A stretch of DNA of 64,000 nucleotides, from NCBI GenBank assembly GCA_013350335.1, contig CM023539.1, positions 13,516,302 to 13,580,301 on the forward strand, read 5' to 3'. This DNA is from Chimonanthus salicifolius. Its lineage: Eukaryota; Streptophyta; Magnoliopsida; Laurales; Calycanthaceae. How positions within the stretch are numbered: position 1 is the first letter of the stretch; the number at the start of each line of letters is the position of its first letter. This document shows positions 33,391 through 44,581 of the stretch, one piece after another. Below the pieces are notes generated by a model, which searched no databases, was not told the DNA's origin, and worked only from the letters and a program-made list of their open reading frames with translations. The position numbers were made by a program, and so were the translations under genes.

Positions 33391-35770
33391 ATGTCTACTA
33401 GAAAATATCCTTCTGAACATGAAAAAAAAAAAAGAAAAAGGAAAAAACAAGTTCAAGAATTTATTCAATCTCAAACAGGATCTCTAATATTTTAGCAAAT
33501 ATAAACAAACAGAAAGTTCAATTGAAGACTTGGTTAATGACGAACATAATAATAATGAAGAAACTATGAATGAACATAATGATATTAATTTGGTGAATGA
33601 AGAATATATGGATGAGAGTGATAATAAAAACAAGAATGAGAATGAAGAAAATGAAAATTTCAATGAATATGTTCTTTAAACATTTATGATCCCGGTAATT
33701 GAAAAAATATTGACAAAAATTTGAGACACATATTAGTAAAAATAGGTCCCATAAGAGATACTAATATTAACTTTCCTAAATATTTAAATAATAGACATTT
33801 TTCTATCACATATTATATTAAATACTTACCAAATAGAGAAAAACATGATAGAATATGGTAGTTTACTCAACTACTTTAGATAAAATAATTTGTTTTTGCT
33901 GTAAATTGTTTATGAAAGATAGAAACAAAACTCAATTGTCAAATGAAGTAATTATTGACTAGAAAAATGTTGGTTATAGATTTAAGCTTCATGAAACTAG
34001 TAATAACTATATTACGAACCTGAGAAGATGGATATAAATGAAAGTAAGATTGCAAAAAAATGAAACAATTGCTAAAGCTGTGCAAGAACACATTAATAAA
34101 GATAGGAAACATTGGAGACAAGTACTATTTAGAAAAATTAGTGTTGTGAAAGCTCTTGCTAGAAACGATTTGACATTTCGTAGACACAATAAAAATATTT
34201 ATGAAGAAAATAATAGAATTTTTTTAATTTTTATTAAAATGATCGCCGAATTCGACCCTATAATTTAAGAACATGTTCGACGTATTCAAGATAAAAAAAT
34301 TAATTACCACTATTTTGGTCATAAAATTCAAAATAAATTAATACTTTTGTTAGCGGGTGAGATAAATAATGTAATAATTAAAAGGATCAAAGAATCAAAA
34401 TGTTTTTCAATTATATTTCAAGATATAAGTCATCAAGAACAAATGTGTATCATGGTATGTTGTGCGGATATTTCAACAAGTCTAATAAAAGTAGAAGAGT
34501 TTTTCTTAGGATTTTTAAAAGTGGAAGATACATCGGGACTATGACTTTTTAATGAACTTATAGATGTTCTAAATACTCTTGAACTTAATATTGATGATAT
34601 GAGGGGACAACAATATGATAATGGTTCTAATATGAAAGGGAAAAATAAAGGAGTACAAAATAGGGTAGTACAAATAAATCCTATAGCATTCTATACGCCT
34701 TGTGGTTGTCATAGCCTTAACTTGATACTTTGTGATATGGTAGATTCTTATTCTCAAGGTAAAATATTTTTTAAAATTATACAACGTATATATAATATAT
34801 TTTCATCTTTTAAAAAGCGGTGGGCAGTTTTTAAAAATTATGTTAAAGGCATCACACTTAAGCCATTATCACAAACACGTTGGGAAAGTCATATTGAAAA
34901 TGTATAAGCAATTGGATTCCAAACTTTACAAATTAGAGATGCTTTAACTTAACGAACACATGTGAAGATCCTAAGACAAAGAGTGATGCTGAAGACTTAG
35001 TAACATTAAAAATTGAAATTTTGAATTCTTATTTGGCATAGTTATTTGGTATGATATATTGTTTGCAGTTAATAACACCAACAAAATTTTACATGTAAAA
35101 GACATTGCTTTAAATTCTTTAAAAAGACTCTTTTTTTTTTTTTTTAAATCTGCCATGATTGATGCTAAAGAGATTGTTAGAGAAATAGAAATTGAACCTA
35201 TATTTCATGAGAAACATATTATTCGTTGAAATTTTTTTTTTTTGATAAGAATGCTAGTGACGAGATAACACAATTACCTGAAGAATCTTTTAGAGTTAAT
35301 TACTTCTTACATATATGATCAAGTTCTTATGTCACTTAAGACTAGATTTGAACAATTTCAAAGATATGAAGATACTTTTAGATTTTTGTTTGATTTGAAA
35401 AAGTTAAATTCTTTATATGATGATAGTTTAAAGAGTTCTTATAATAAGCTTGAAGATTTTCTAACACAAGACACGATTTCTGATATTGATGGTAGTGAAT
35501 TGTTTTCAGAATTAAAAAATTTGAAAGTTGAAATACCAAAAAAAATAATTGAAGTACTAAATTATATAAAAAAGAATGAATTATTGTTTTCCAAATACAT
35601 AAATTGCTTATAGAATAATGTTGACTATACCAATTACAGTTGCCTCTGTAGAAAGAAGTTTTTCTAAAGTTAAAACTTATAAAATCTTATTTTCGGTCTA
35701 AAATGTCACAAGAAAGATTGAATATATTACTTATCTTATCTATTAAAAAAGATATGTTAAAAAAAACTTT
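33391..35770 (+). pseudogene. hAT transposase (TTF zinc finger / DUF4371 / dimerisation), broken
   Basis: From ATG 33391 a Lys-rich N-terminus (K-R-K-R-K-K) and an acidic Asn/Glu stretch lead to a TTF-type zinc finger: D-R-I-W, then C-F-C-C-K-L-F at 33891-33911. 34038-34268 has W-R-Q-V-L-F-R, L-A-R-N-D-L-T-F-R and N-I-Y-E-E-N-N-R. 34347-34544 has the catalytic-core text C-F-S-I-I-F-Q-D-I-S, then V-E-E-F-F-L-G-F. 34599-34907 has R-G-Q-Q-Y-D-N-G-S-N, C-G-C-H-S-L-N-L and T-R-W-E-S-H. The dimerisation domain is at ~35611-35700 with V-A-S-V-E-R-S-F-S-K. Stops at ~33493, 34036, 34266 and 34904 and several frame changes make it dead. Poly-A/T tracts interrupt it near 35126 and 35232. Confidence 0.88.
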
Positions 35771-35993
35771 AATATAATAATTTAATTAGCAATTTTGCAT
35801 CTCAAAATCTAAGAATAATAAATTTTAAATAATAATTTGTTATAAATTTGATTATGATATTTTATTTGGATATTTCACATTTTGTAAAAAAAATGTATGA
35901 TTTTATTTGTTGTGAGTGTATATAAGGCAGAATGCCCTATCTTATGAGTTCGCTTAGGGCCCCTGAAATCTCAGGGCCAGCCCTGTGGGTGCT

Positions 35994-37519
35994 ATACGGG
36001 TCGACGAAGGAAAGGTTGAAAAGAGAAAAAATGAAAAGAAAAGATATCTATGGGTAATGATACCTACACCGGAATATTTTTTTATATACACCATTTTTTC
36101 CGGTTTTTCTAATTTTATCCCTGACTTCTCTGTTTCCATGTGCACATCTGGAACCCCTCTCTGGTCTCTCCTTTCTGCCATATAAAATCAGCCATTTCCC
36201 TGACTCTCATTTCTTCTTCTCTCAATCTCCTCCCTTGCCCTCTGCCACCCTTATCAAACCATAGCCCGTCTACGCCAAAACATGTATAACAACAATAAAA
36301 CAATCAATGGAATAATTTTCTTTCAATCTTTTGGAAACGTATTTGTAAGACAATAGACACTAAGAATTGAAGAAGTAGAAAAAATGGAGGATTATAAGTA
36401 GAAAATAATAACTCAATTTTGTGAAAAAGTTGGGGTGATTGAAATATAATCCAAGAAAAAAGAGAAATTCATGTAGGAGGGCCGCCTGAAGCCCTTGGCA
36501 GAAAGGGCAATCACCTTAGGCGTCCGTGTTTAAGAAGGTTTAATTTTTTAGTTATTGCATAGTATAAATGTATTTATTTATTTTGGTTCAATTGTTTCTC
36601 AGTTTTGTTTTTTTTTTTCCTTTCACCTCTCACCCGATGCCACATTTCTTTAATTCATGAAACCCAGCTGTTTACAATTCAGATTGAATGGAATGGTGTT
36701 TAAATCCCTTTCTATTTTTATTTATTCATTACAATTACTTAGATAAATTATTACTTATCGTTGTTAGTCTATTTTTGTGTTTTATTATCAAATTGTACAC
36801 GAGCCATGGCCGACCTCTCTTTTCTCTCATGTCTTTCTCTTCCCTCTTTTATTTTAGATTTCATTTCGTCCGTCTAACTTCAAAATGCAGTTCTTGAAAA
36901 GAGTGTAGGATTTCAAAGAGGGAAAAGCCTTAAAGAGATTGATTTCATAAAGGTTTCATTTTGTAATTTTTTTTAAAACCTTGTTCTTCTGCTCTGTTGA
37001 ATTTTCAGATTGTTTTCCCTTTATTTTTGTATGTTATTGATTTGTTATGATTTCATTTAAAAATCTTGTTTTGAAAATGAGACTTTGGTTTTGACGGATT
37101 TTTAAATGATAGAACAAGTCCTAATTTCTGAAAATTTGCTTGGGGTTTTCAAACCCATCTGCACTCCGTTTCTTGCTAAATGGGAGCCATTGTCCCAATT
37201 AGAATGCCAAACATCTCCGTTGAACAAGTTTACATCCCTGTTGAACTGAGAAACCATTGGTTTTCATTATTTTTTTTTAAACTGGTTATATGAGTTATTA
37301 TATAGGTATTTCTGTTTTATATTTTTTATATGCTAAGTTCTAAGTCTGTCCTTCAAATTTTATTTGTTGTCATTTGTTTTTTCGTTGTAAGACTTGAATA
37401 TCTGATTTATACTGGTTGATTTTAATTATAAATAGCTTAAATTTTAATAAATATTATTTATAATAATATGTTAAATACCAAAAAAACCCTATTTAAATTT
37501 TTTAACTTTAAGACTCAAT
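35994..37519. other. Intergenic, no gene recognised
   Basis: The segment after hAT 2 has modest GC at 36080-36260 with small frames on both strands that match nothing I know. 36480-36540 contains GGGCCGCCTGAAGCCCTTGG. 36540-37510 is T-rich and could be old intron or UTR sequence. Confidence 0.4.
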
Positions 37520-37521
37520 TT

Positions 37522-37839
37522 ATGTCGAGCTAGCCCTCATAGGTGCGATGATCAAGCCATAAGATTTTGCCCATCTTTTCCTCTCTGATTTCACTGGGAA
37601 AAATCCAGAGGAAGCCGAAACTGTAGCACATTGTTTTAAGCCAAGCAGTGGAAGTACCCATCTGCGTCTGGCATAGTGGCATATATGCGTTAGATCCAAA
37701 CCGTTCATCTGCAGGATCATAAATTGATTGATCATGGGCTAGAAAATCAAATTTATCAGACAATCCTAACCATTCAACTATGGATTTCTTTATGGAAGAA
37801 GGGTTAAAAAACTGAAAAAAAGAAAGAAAAGAAGGTTGA
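37522..37839 (-). pseudogene. Unidentified coding-like fragment, downstream part
   Basis: The minus-strand frame from ~37800 to 37530 reads protein-like text (V-E-W-L-G-L-S-D-K-F-D-F-L, then D-P-A-D-E-R-F-G-S-N-A-Y-M-P-L-C-Q, W-L-K-T-M-C-Y-S-F-G-F-L-W) and ends in a stop. Base composition and residue balance are unlike the low-complexity frames around it. I do not recognise the family. A TTTTTTTCAG tract on the minus strand just upstream (near 37810) could be a splice acceptor. A 169-bp solo LTR separates it from the text at 38009-38412. It could be a host-gene remnant or a gene piece captured by a transposon. Confidence 0.4.
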
Positions 37840-38008
37840 TGTGAAAATAATGTGTCTTTGTGTGAATTAAGGAGAGACACTCATTTATATAAAGGGAAAT
37901 ACAAATAAAGCAGATAAATTAAATAGAAGGGGAAAAACCTAAATGGAGAAATACAATATTATAGAATATCTACCTATATCTAAATATAAATCTAATTAGA
38001 TTCTAACA
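37840..38008 (-). mobile_element. Solo LTR (169 bp) with perfect 5-bp TSD
   Basis: The minus strand starts TGTTAGAATCTAATTAG and ends TTATTTTCACA (TG...CA). The target copy GTTGA stands at 37835-37839 and 38009-38013. A TATATAAA box lies in the middle in the minus sense. No internal retrotransposon sequence remains, as expected from LTR-LTR recombination. Confidence 0.85.
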
Positions 38009-38412
38009 GTTGAGAATCTAACCGTGTGATGCTGTCTGTCAATCGAATTCATCTTGCTGTAGTAATGGGTGTCAATCCAATACAACTTTTTGTAGTATTG
38101 GAGCTCCACAAACTCTTCCTGAACAAAGGTTGGATTCTCTGCAAAGTTGATTGACTGGAAAAAAGGAGGAAGAAGAAGAAAGGCCACAATACCAGCATTA
38201 GCAACTCAGCCAAAAACCAGAGATGGGTTGGCAGTGCATGCAGAGAAAGAGGAACTGACATGGGATTGAGATCGAAGTGATTGCAATTTATCAAGTTCAG
38301 GAATATTTTCAATGGAGGAGGAGGAGGAGATTGGAGCTTGGTCGTCCATGAAAGGGCCTTCGCTTCCGTTGGACAAGCACGTTGCAGGTGATGCCACAGA
38401 ACGTGTAGGCAA
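38009..38412 (-). pseudogene. Unidentified coding-like fragment, upstream part
   Basis: The minus-strand frame from ATG 38412 gives 68 residues (M-P-T-R-S-V-A-S-P-A-T-C, F-M-D-D-Q-A-P-I, a Ser run, I-E-N-I-P-E-L-D-K-L-Q-S-L) and stops at 38206. In a neighbouring frame, readable text continues: A-N-A-G-I-V-A-F-L-L-L-P-P-F-F, then F-V-E-L-Q-Y-Y-K-K-L-Y-W-I-D-T-H-Y-Y. The second part has a short hydrophobic stretch that could be a membrane segment. No family is recognised. The solo LTR at 37840-38008 interrupts what may be one transcription unit. The start ATG is a guess. Confidence 0.4.
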
Positions 38413-38532
38413 ATGCCACGTATTTTAAAAATAAAATTTATTATTAATATTAAATATAATTCTATGCCGTTATCTAATAATAATAAGTTTAAATGGCTTT
38501 ATTTGAGATTAAATATACCTCTCATTAATTTA

Positions 38533-38905
38533 GGGTAGTGATCATCCCACATGCATTTTGTGTAACATGAGATGGATTTTACTGTATTGCTCATTTTGAT
38601 CTTCGAGTTGGCTTGTTGGATCACTGACCAGCTCACTAGATCACTGATACTTCCACTGCGGTATAAATCGGCTCACTGATCTGCTCGCCGGATCACTAAC
38701 TGGATCACTGACCGGGTCACTGAAATTTATCTAAGTGAGACTGTTTTTTTTATACAGAACAACAAATCGGATCATTGAAATTGGCTCACTCATCGAATCA
38801 CTGATTTTTTTTAAATGCTTTCGTATGGCAGTGAAAGGGTAAAATGGGCAATACCTTAAATCCCGTGTCTCGTTATATAAAATGCCAGTGGGAGGATCGC
38901 TAACC
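38533..38905. mobile_element. hAT-like MITE, GATCCTCCCA family, copy 1
   Basis: 373 bp between perfect 8-bp copies of TTAATTTA (38525-38532, 38906-38913). The inverted repeats are ~65 bp: GGGTAGTGATCATCCCACATG... on the left, and GGTTAGCGATCCTCCCACTGG... on the complement of the right. Both run into a TATTGCTCATTTT / TATTGCCCATTTT stretch. The interior carries many (G)GATCACTGA words (38630-38720). Non-coding. Confidence 0.88.
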
Positions 38906-38959
38906 TTAATTTAAATAATAAATTAACTTTTAAAAGAAAAATATATAGTTTTAGATCTT

Positions 38960-39142
38960 TTATGATGAAGGTCTCCGAGCCTTTAGAGTATTTGATTAAT
39001 TCTCGAGACTAATCAGCGTTCTTACCAAAACACAGTGGGTTACTCAATAGAAAGTGGTCTTTTGAAGTAGAATGGGAATTGAACTCTAAACTCCCACTTC
39101 TTGAGGTAGGTTTATGACCATCACTCTAACTCTTTTGGATTA
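38960..39142 (-). mobile_element. tRNA-derived SINE, copy 3
   Basis: On the minus strand the head GAGTTAGAGTGATGGTC (A-box region) is followed by CCTCAAGAAGTGGGAGTT and a B-box GTTCAATTC (complement of 39076-39084). The matching phrase CCTCAAGAAGTGGG is also in SINE copy 1. The 3' end, GGAGACCTTCATCATAAAAG, matches GGACACCTTGGTCAAAAAA of copy 1. Flanks TTAGATCTTTTA and TTATATCTTTTT form an imperfect target copy. The edges are approximate. Confidence 0.78.
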
Positions 39143-39771
39143 TATCTTTTTAAATTTTATTCACTCTTAAATAAATCAAATAGGAGTAGCAATTTTTTTT
39201 ATAATTTTATAATTAAATGTTTTAATTAATAATAAATTTAGTATTTTATAAAATTTGAAAATATATGTATTTTAAAATCTATAAATTGATAAATAATTTA
39301 AACTTTTAAATATAAACTCCAAAGAATCACCTTTTTTATTGTATTATATATTTTGTATATAATACTTTAATAAAATGGAAATAAAGTCTGTTTAAATTTA
39401 TTTTAAATACAATTAATATTATTTACGTTTCTATAGTTTAATTTAGCATTATAGCAAAATACATTAGAGATCAATATTATCTACCATTCACGTTACCTAT
39501 TCATTTTTAAATCAAAATGTATACATAATCTAAAGGTTAATGATAAACAAGTCTGAAGAAATTTATATTTTATCATTATATAAATATAATTCAGGACATA
39601 TTTTGTTTTTTATTATCAAGAGGTTAAAAGAAAATGTTAAATAAACTCCAAAAAAGATATTCCTCTATGCTCTTTCTTGTCCACCTTCTAGCTACTTCTC
39701 AAATTAAAATTACCTTGGGCAGTTCTCATCCTTTAAGGTAAGGTGGTAATGCAACAAGATAAATAGAATAA
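39143..39771. other. AT-rich intergenic, no gene seen
   Basis: No coding text or paired ends. Confidence 0.5.
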
Positions 39772-39949
39772 GGGCAGCGATTCTCCTACATGTATCTTGT
39801 TTAATCCGATATGGGTTTTACTGTATTATCTATTTTAACCTTCGAATTAGCTCGTCGAACCCTTTGAATCACTTACAGCAAAGAGTTCAGCGAGCCAATT
39901 TGAAGGGCAAAATAGATAATACAGTAAAACCCGTATCGGATCGCTGTCC
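39772..39949. mobile_element. hAT-like MITE, GATCCTCCCA family, copy 2 (foldback)
   Basis: 178 bp. The left end GGGCAGCGATTCTCC pairs with GGACAGCGATCCGA on the complement of the right, and ACAGTAAAACCC words also invert, so the whole element is nearly one long hairpin. The target copies are TAGAATAA (39764-39771) and TAAAATAA (39950-39957), 7 of 8. Confidence 0.82.
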
Positions 39950-39957
39950 TAAAATAA

Positions 39958-40284
39958 ATGCTTAATGGAAAATGATTGATGTAAGTCGCCACATAGTTGA
40001 TGTAAGTGGCTACATACTTGTATCTACCCCTTAATGAAAAAGTAAAAAAAATTCAAAATTTAAGGACTACAGAGAAACATGGACCTCTCTTTTGATTGTT
40101 TAGATGCTTAAACTAACAAAAAGCTGAGCATAATTTCATTGAATTCATTAAGCATTTATAAAGAGGATGAGGGCAACAATGTAGGGACATTTAAGAATGC
40201 TGTTAGAATGAAAGAGGTCGTTCTCAAAAGTATATAATCTGAAAAAAGTAAATAAAAGTTTACACTAGTAAAACAACATTGAAG
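39958..40284. other. Intergenic, no gene seen
   Basis: A short direct repeat GTTGATGTAAGT / TTGATGTAAGT near 39975-40010. Nothing else. Confidence 0.45.
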
Positions 40285-40560
40285 AATGTATGCAATATTG
40301 CATTCCACATTCTTTAGCGTGATTGGAAGATTTCTGCTTGAATTAAGAAAATAAATATAGGAGCAATTTCTTTATAACAAAAATCGTTATCTTACCTAAG
40401 AGACTGATGCAAACATGGGTAGGTGGATTTTGGGTCCAAGAAATGGATATAAGGCTTAAGCACATGGGACAACTCAATCTATTAATAATTTAGAAGTCTA
40501 ATAGTCGGATTCTAATCAAAATTCAATCAAGTAAATAGACAAGAAAAATGGAATAAAGTC
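40285..40560. repeat. Diverged duplicate of 49100-49374
   Basis: Runs from TATGCAATATTGCATTCCAC to CAAGTAAATAGACAAGAAAA with clear collinear similarity to 49107-49374, including TTTAGCGTGAT / TTTAGCATGAT, GGTGGATTTTGGGTCCAAG / AGTTGGATTTTGGGTTCAAG and GACAACTCAATCTATTAATA in both. At the right edge this copy continues as unrelated text, where the 49.4-kb copy meets an LTR. It therefore acts as a pre-insertion reference. Confidence 0.85.
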
Positions 40561-40709
40561 AGGGTGCCACTTAAGCACCCCCCGCTCCCTCAATGTAAGA
40601 GAAGATGATGGTGAACTAAACTCCGTGTAAAGTGCATATCTCGTCTTACTTAAGCACCCAAAAGCACTAATGTACGAAAAAGTAGTGAACACCTTATCCT
40701 CTATAGATT

Positions 40710-41560
40710 GGATTGAAGGGAGCTCTATTACCCCCAATCTTACAAAAAACGATTAGAAGTGCTCCCCCTCCTCTCCTCCACCCCTTCATCACAAAATTAT
40801 CTTTAGAGCAAGTTAACACATATGAATATAGAGTATACAATGGCTATCTTATATTAACTCAAATGTTTGAAAAAAGACTATTGGATATAATGGAGATATA
40901 GATGGAGAGATCTAAGGTGGAGAATTTTTAGCTAGCCAAATATGAACAAGAGAAGAAGATCGCTAACTCAACTCTTAGTTCATGCCCACTCATAAAGTTT
41001 ATACCTCCTCGTGTAACTTAGAGAGCTTGAGGCAATCACGAACCAACAATTATGAACACCCTCTATCCTTTCCTTTCTAGGTTGGAAAGAAGGGAATTCT
41101 ACTAGCCCAAATCTTACAAAGCTTACTAGAAGCTTCCCCCTCCCCCTTCACCCCCTCCCCCTCCGGACACACACATCTTCATCACCAAATTATCTTCATA
41201 GCAAGTTAGCATTGACCGATGAATATAGAGTAATCAAGGGCTACTTTATATTAACTCTATGGTTGAATAAGAACTGATGGATTTGACGGAGATATGGATG
41301 AAGAGAATCCAATTTGGAGAGGTTTTAGCTAGCCTAAAAAGGTTGCTTACATTATTAGGGTTGAAAACTAACATCTTGTTCAATGATATGCACATTAGCA
41401 ATTGTATCTCCCCTAAAGAAATCCTAAAGGGGAAGGATTCCTAGAATGTAGTGTATACAATGGCTTTGTTATATAAGTCCTATGGTTGAATAAGGACCAA
41501 TTTATTTGATGGGGATACGGATGAAGAGAACCTAATATGGAGAGCCTTTAGGTAGTCAAA
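40710..41560. repeat. Triplicated repeat unit, locus 2
   Basis: Collinear with 31060-32114: C-rich tracts (40760-40785, 41130-41165), ATGAATATAGAGTAT-type cores at ~40820 and 41218, and a third weaker core at ~41447, each followed by GGAGATATGGATG-like text. Phrases such as AACTCAACTCTTAGTTCATG, TTTATACCTCCT and GGTTGGAAAG are shared with locus 1. No coding sense was found. Confidence 0.8.
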
Positions 41561-42479
41561 TATGGGCAAATACATTGCCAGGGTGAAAAATAGAGTTTTT
41601 TTTTAATGGTGGTTCACACGAACAATTGTGTTGACTATGAAAAGTTCTCTCTCTCCTAGAGAAATCCGAAAAAGGATTCCTATTGCATGTGATTAAAAGA
41701 GTGTATTTTAGTCAACTTAGATTGGCATTAAGAATAATGTATCTTTACTCTAGAATTCACCTAGATGCATTCTAATTGTGGATGACAGTAGAAATAAGAA
41801 GTCTTCATGTGGATAATTTGTAGTATAAGAAGTAATCTCCATTTCAAAGGCTCTAAGCTATGAATTAAGTGGTCAAAAGTTCAACTATATTTGAGAGGAA
41901 ATGTTATTTATATCTCAATTCAAGAGAATATAAGATTCTCATGAGTGTTAAATGTAGACAATAACAACTCATGGGGAAAGGTTGGGGAAGGATGGGGAAA
42001 GGTGGAGGAAGGGGGATGACAAAAGGAAGGCAGGGGAGAGGAGGAGGATCAATGTCTTTAATAGTTTGGATTGATTATAGGTAAGCTCTATTTTATTGTA
42101 TAAAAATAGAATTTATCATAAATTTCACTTTTGAAGCTTATTGGAATTCCATCGAGCAAATGTTATATAAGAAAAGTTTCGATTTAAATAATAATATGAG
42201 TAGTCAGAGTCTTCCAAGACCAAGCAAATAATAATCGATCTCCTTTTTACCTTTTGGAGAAATGCAAACTATGCTTTATGAAGTCATCATAGACATTATG
42301 CTTGACAGATATAACCTATAGAGTAATTGGGTTGAGTGAAGTATTCATCCAATCACATTAGAAATGGACATAAAAAAAATAATCTTATTTCATGTATCTA
42401 GTGAAACACCTAGAATTTATTGACTTGAATAAAGTCATAGCCACTCTTTAGTAAATGGAACCACCCATTGAAGTTGATT
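41561..42479. other. Intergenic, purine-rich patch, no gene
   Basis: 41970-42050 is G/A-rich (GGGGAAAGGTTGGGGAAGG...). The rest is AT-rich without recognisable elements. Confidence 0.5.
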
Positions 42480-42487
42480 GCCTTATC

Positions 42488-42887
42488 TAGGGGTGAAATT
42501 CGGATAGGGTTTTGGCCCTAACCCGCATGACCCGATCTGAAGATCATGTGGGTCGGGTTATGAAAGTCGGGTCAGTGGGTCAGATCAGGTTGAGAAGTCA
42601 AAAACCAACAATGAATTCGGGTCTGGTTGAGTTGAGAGATTTTTAAGTTAATCCGACCCGATCCGATCAAACCCGACTCGACTCGGTAAAAAGTAGACTA
42701 AAATATGTTCAAAATGCGGGTCAGGTCAGGTTTCGGGTTGAGTCGGGTTATAATTTAGGTTAAGTCGGGTCAAGACATTTGAGTCAAAAAGTCGGGTCAA
42801 AAAGTCGGGTTGGGTTTCATGTATTAGTAACACGAGCCGGGTTGGGTTTTAAAAAACCTGACCCGACCCGGCCCGATTTCAACCCTA
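42488..42887. mobile_element. hAT-like MITE with CGGGT-rich interior, copy 1
   Basis: 400 bp with ends TAGGGGTGAAATTCGG on the left and TAGGGTTGAAATCGGG on the complement of the right. The 8-bp target copies GCCTTATC (42480-42487) and GCATTATC (42888-42895) match at 7 of 8. The interior is packed with GGGTCGGGTT / AACCCGACCCGA words in both orientations. TAGGG-type ends with an 8-bp target point to hAT. Confidence 0.85.
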
Positions 42888-42895
42888 GCATTATC

Positions 42896-44581
42896 AAAGT
42901 ACATTAGGTTTTTGACAGTTTTGATTAATACTTTTTTTTTATTATTATTATGTTTCTCATCCAAGCCATTTAATTTCTGTAAATATTGAAGGCAGAAATA
43001 GTTCTGCTAAGAGTATTTAATGGAAATATTAAAACCCATGGCAAAGGGGAGTTCTCTTGCCTAATGAATTTATTACAAGTTCTCTCTCTTATGTTACATT
43101 TCGAGTCAATATCATGTCATGATAGTATGGTTGTCTCCTTCTATCAAGCTTGATGTTCTTAAATTACTCGTCTCTTCGATATACTTCCATTACTAGTGCA
43201 CCTCACTATTGAGATTTATCCTTTAAATGAATTTTGGACCACACATAACTAAAAGTGTTGTACTGAAGATCACATGAACATGTGGTGGGTAAAGTTTGCC
43301 AACATTGATCAACCAACGTAGCACTTGTTTTGGCTTTTTAAATTTTGATAAATATAATTCATTGATTTATACAAGTCAAAAAAATATCAAAGGAGGACTG
43401 TTGGTGATGCCCAAAGTGGGAAAGAGATTAGGGTTTTTGCAAAGGGGCTTAGGGCACCCTTTCCTTTGCTATTTCTTAGTGTAAATGGGTAAGGTCTCCA
43501 GTAGGAGAAATTCGGATATTTCAAAACCAGGTTGCCAAAACATAACTTTTGAAGACTTAAATTTTTTTATAAATTCTATGATAAAACTTGAGTCTATAAA
43601 TAACTTTCATCGGAAAACAACACTCGGGGAAAATTTTTAAAAAATAAACTTTTCAAATCGGCATAAATCCGGAAATCACTGAAATCAAATACGATTAAAC
43701 ATCATGGGGAGTTTGCACTGGTTCCTAAGTTATTCATGTGTATCTAGCTGAGGAGAAAGTGTGTGCAACTTTTGGAGGTCTAAAAGTTAAATTCTAAGTT
43801 TTTGTGAATTTTTAAAGAATTTTTCTGTAAATAATCTAATAAATACAAAATTATTAAAATGTCACAACTTAAGCTCCCAAGCTTGGATTTGAGCTACTTG
43901 GGACTCGTTGGAAAGCTCACACACCCAACTACGCTACTAAACCACATTCATCCGAATCGGAAACCTACAAATCTCCTCAAAACACAAAATCGGAAGTCAA
44001 ATCATTATAATAGTTGCTAGTTGAAAAATGCATCTAGACATTTAACTGAGATAAGTACATACTAGATGGGTTCGGATGTACTAGGAGTTGAGGTAGCCAT
44101 CTTCTTCTCTTTCTTAGAGTGAAGGGAGCTTAATGGCACTCCAACATTATGTATCTTTTTCTACTGTAATTAATTGATTGAATTTTTACAGTCTAACTAT
44201 TAGAATTTTAAACCATGTTTAAAAATATTACAAACCGAGTTCTATCATTGTGCTTAGGCCTTTAAGTTCATAGTTTGGACCCAAGTCTTTTAGGGATACG
44301 TGGTTGTATCCACAATGAGGTTTTTGAGCATTATAATGATACATATGAGAGATAATTCTAAACAAAAGGTAAGGAATTAAATTTTGTCAATAATGCAGAA
44401 TTTTTTTGAAGATTGACAAAATTTTAGACATTGAGGGGGGCATATAAAATTTTCTTTCTTTAATGTGGGCTAACAATTGAATTTTTTAAGAATGCCACTA
44501 GTTATACAAACATATAGTGCAATCTTACGATTTTTTTATTTATGGGAATTACCCCCGCTTGCCTGCACCCCTCCTCTCCAC
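42896..44581. other. Intergenic, no gene recognised
   Basis: 43400-44060 is less AT-rich and contains GGTTGCCAAAACATAACTTTTG and AAAGCTCACACACC-like text, which recalls plant LTRs, but no edges or partner were found. A small frame at 43296-43484 has no domain. Confidence 0.4.

Larger units (their letters stand above)
32123..35985 (+). mobile_element. hAT transposon 2 (3863 bp) with perfect 8-bp TSD
   Basis: Flanked by identical TGGGTGCT at 32115-32122 and 35986-35993. The ends are CAGGCCCAGCCCTA on the left and CAGGGCCAGCCCTG on the complement of the right, the CAGGG-type termini of many TTF-type hAT elements. The subterminal AGGGCCCC / GGGCCCCT words are also inverted (32160, 35957). Inside is a pyrimidine-rich leader (32280-32470), a 103-bp tandem duplication and a decayed transposase gene (33391-35770). 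It is unrelated to hAT 1 in its ends and transposase type. Confidence 0.93.
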
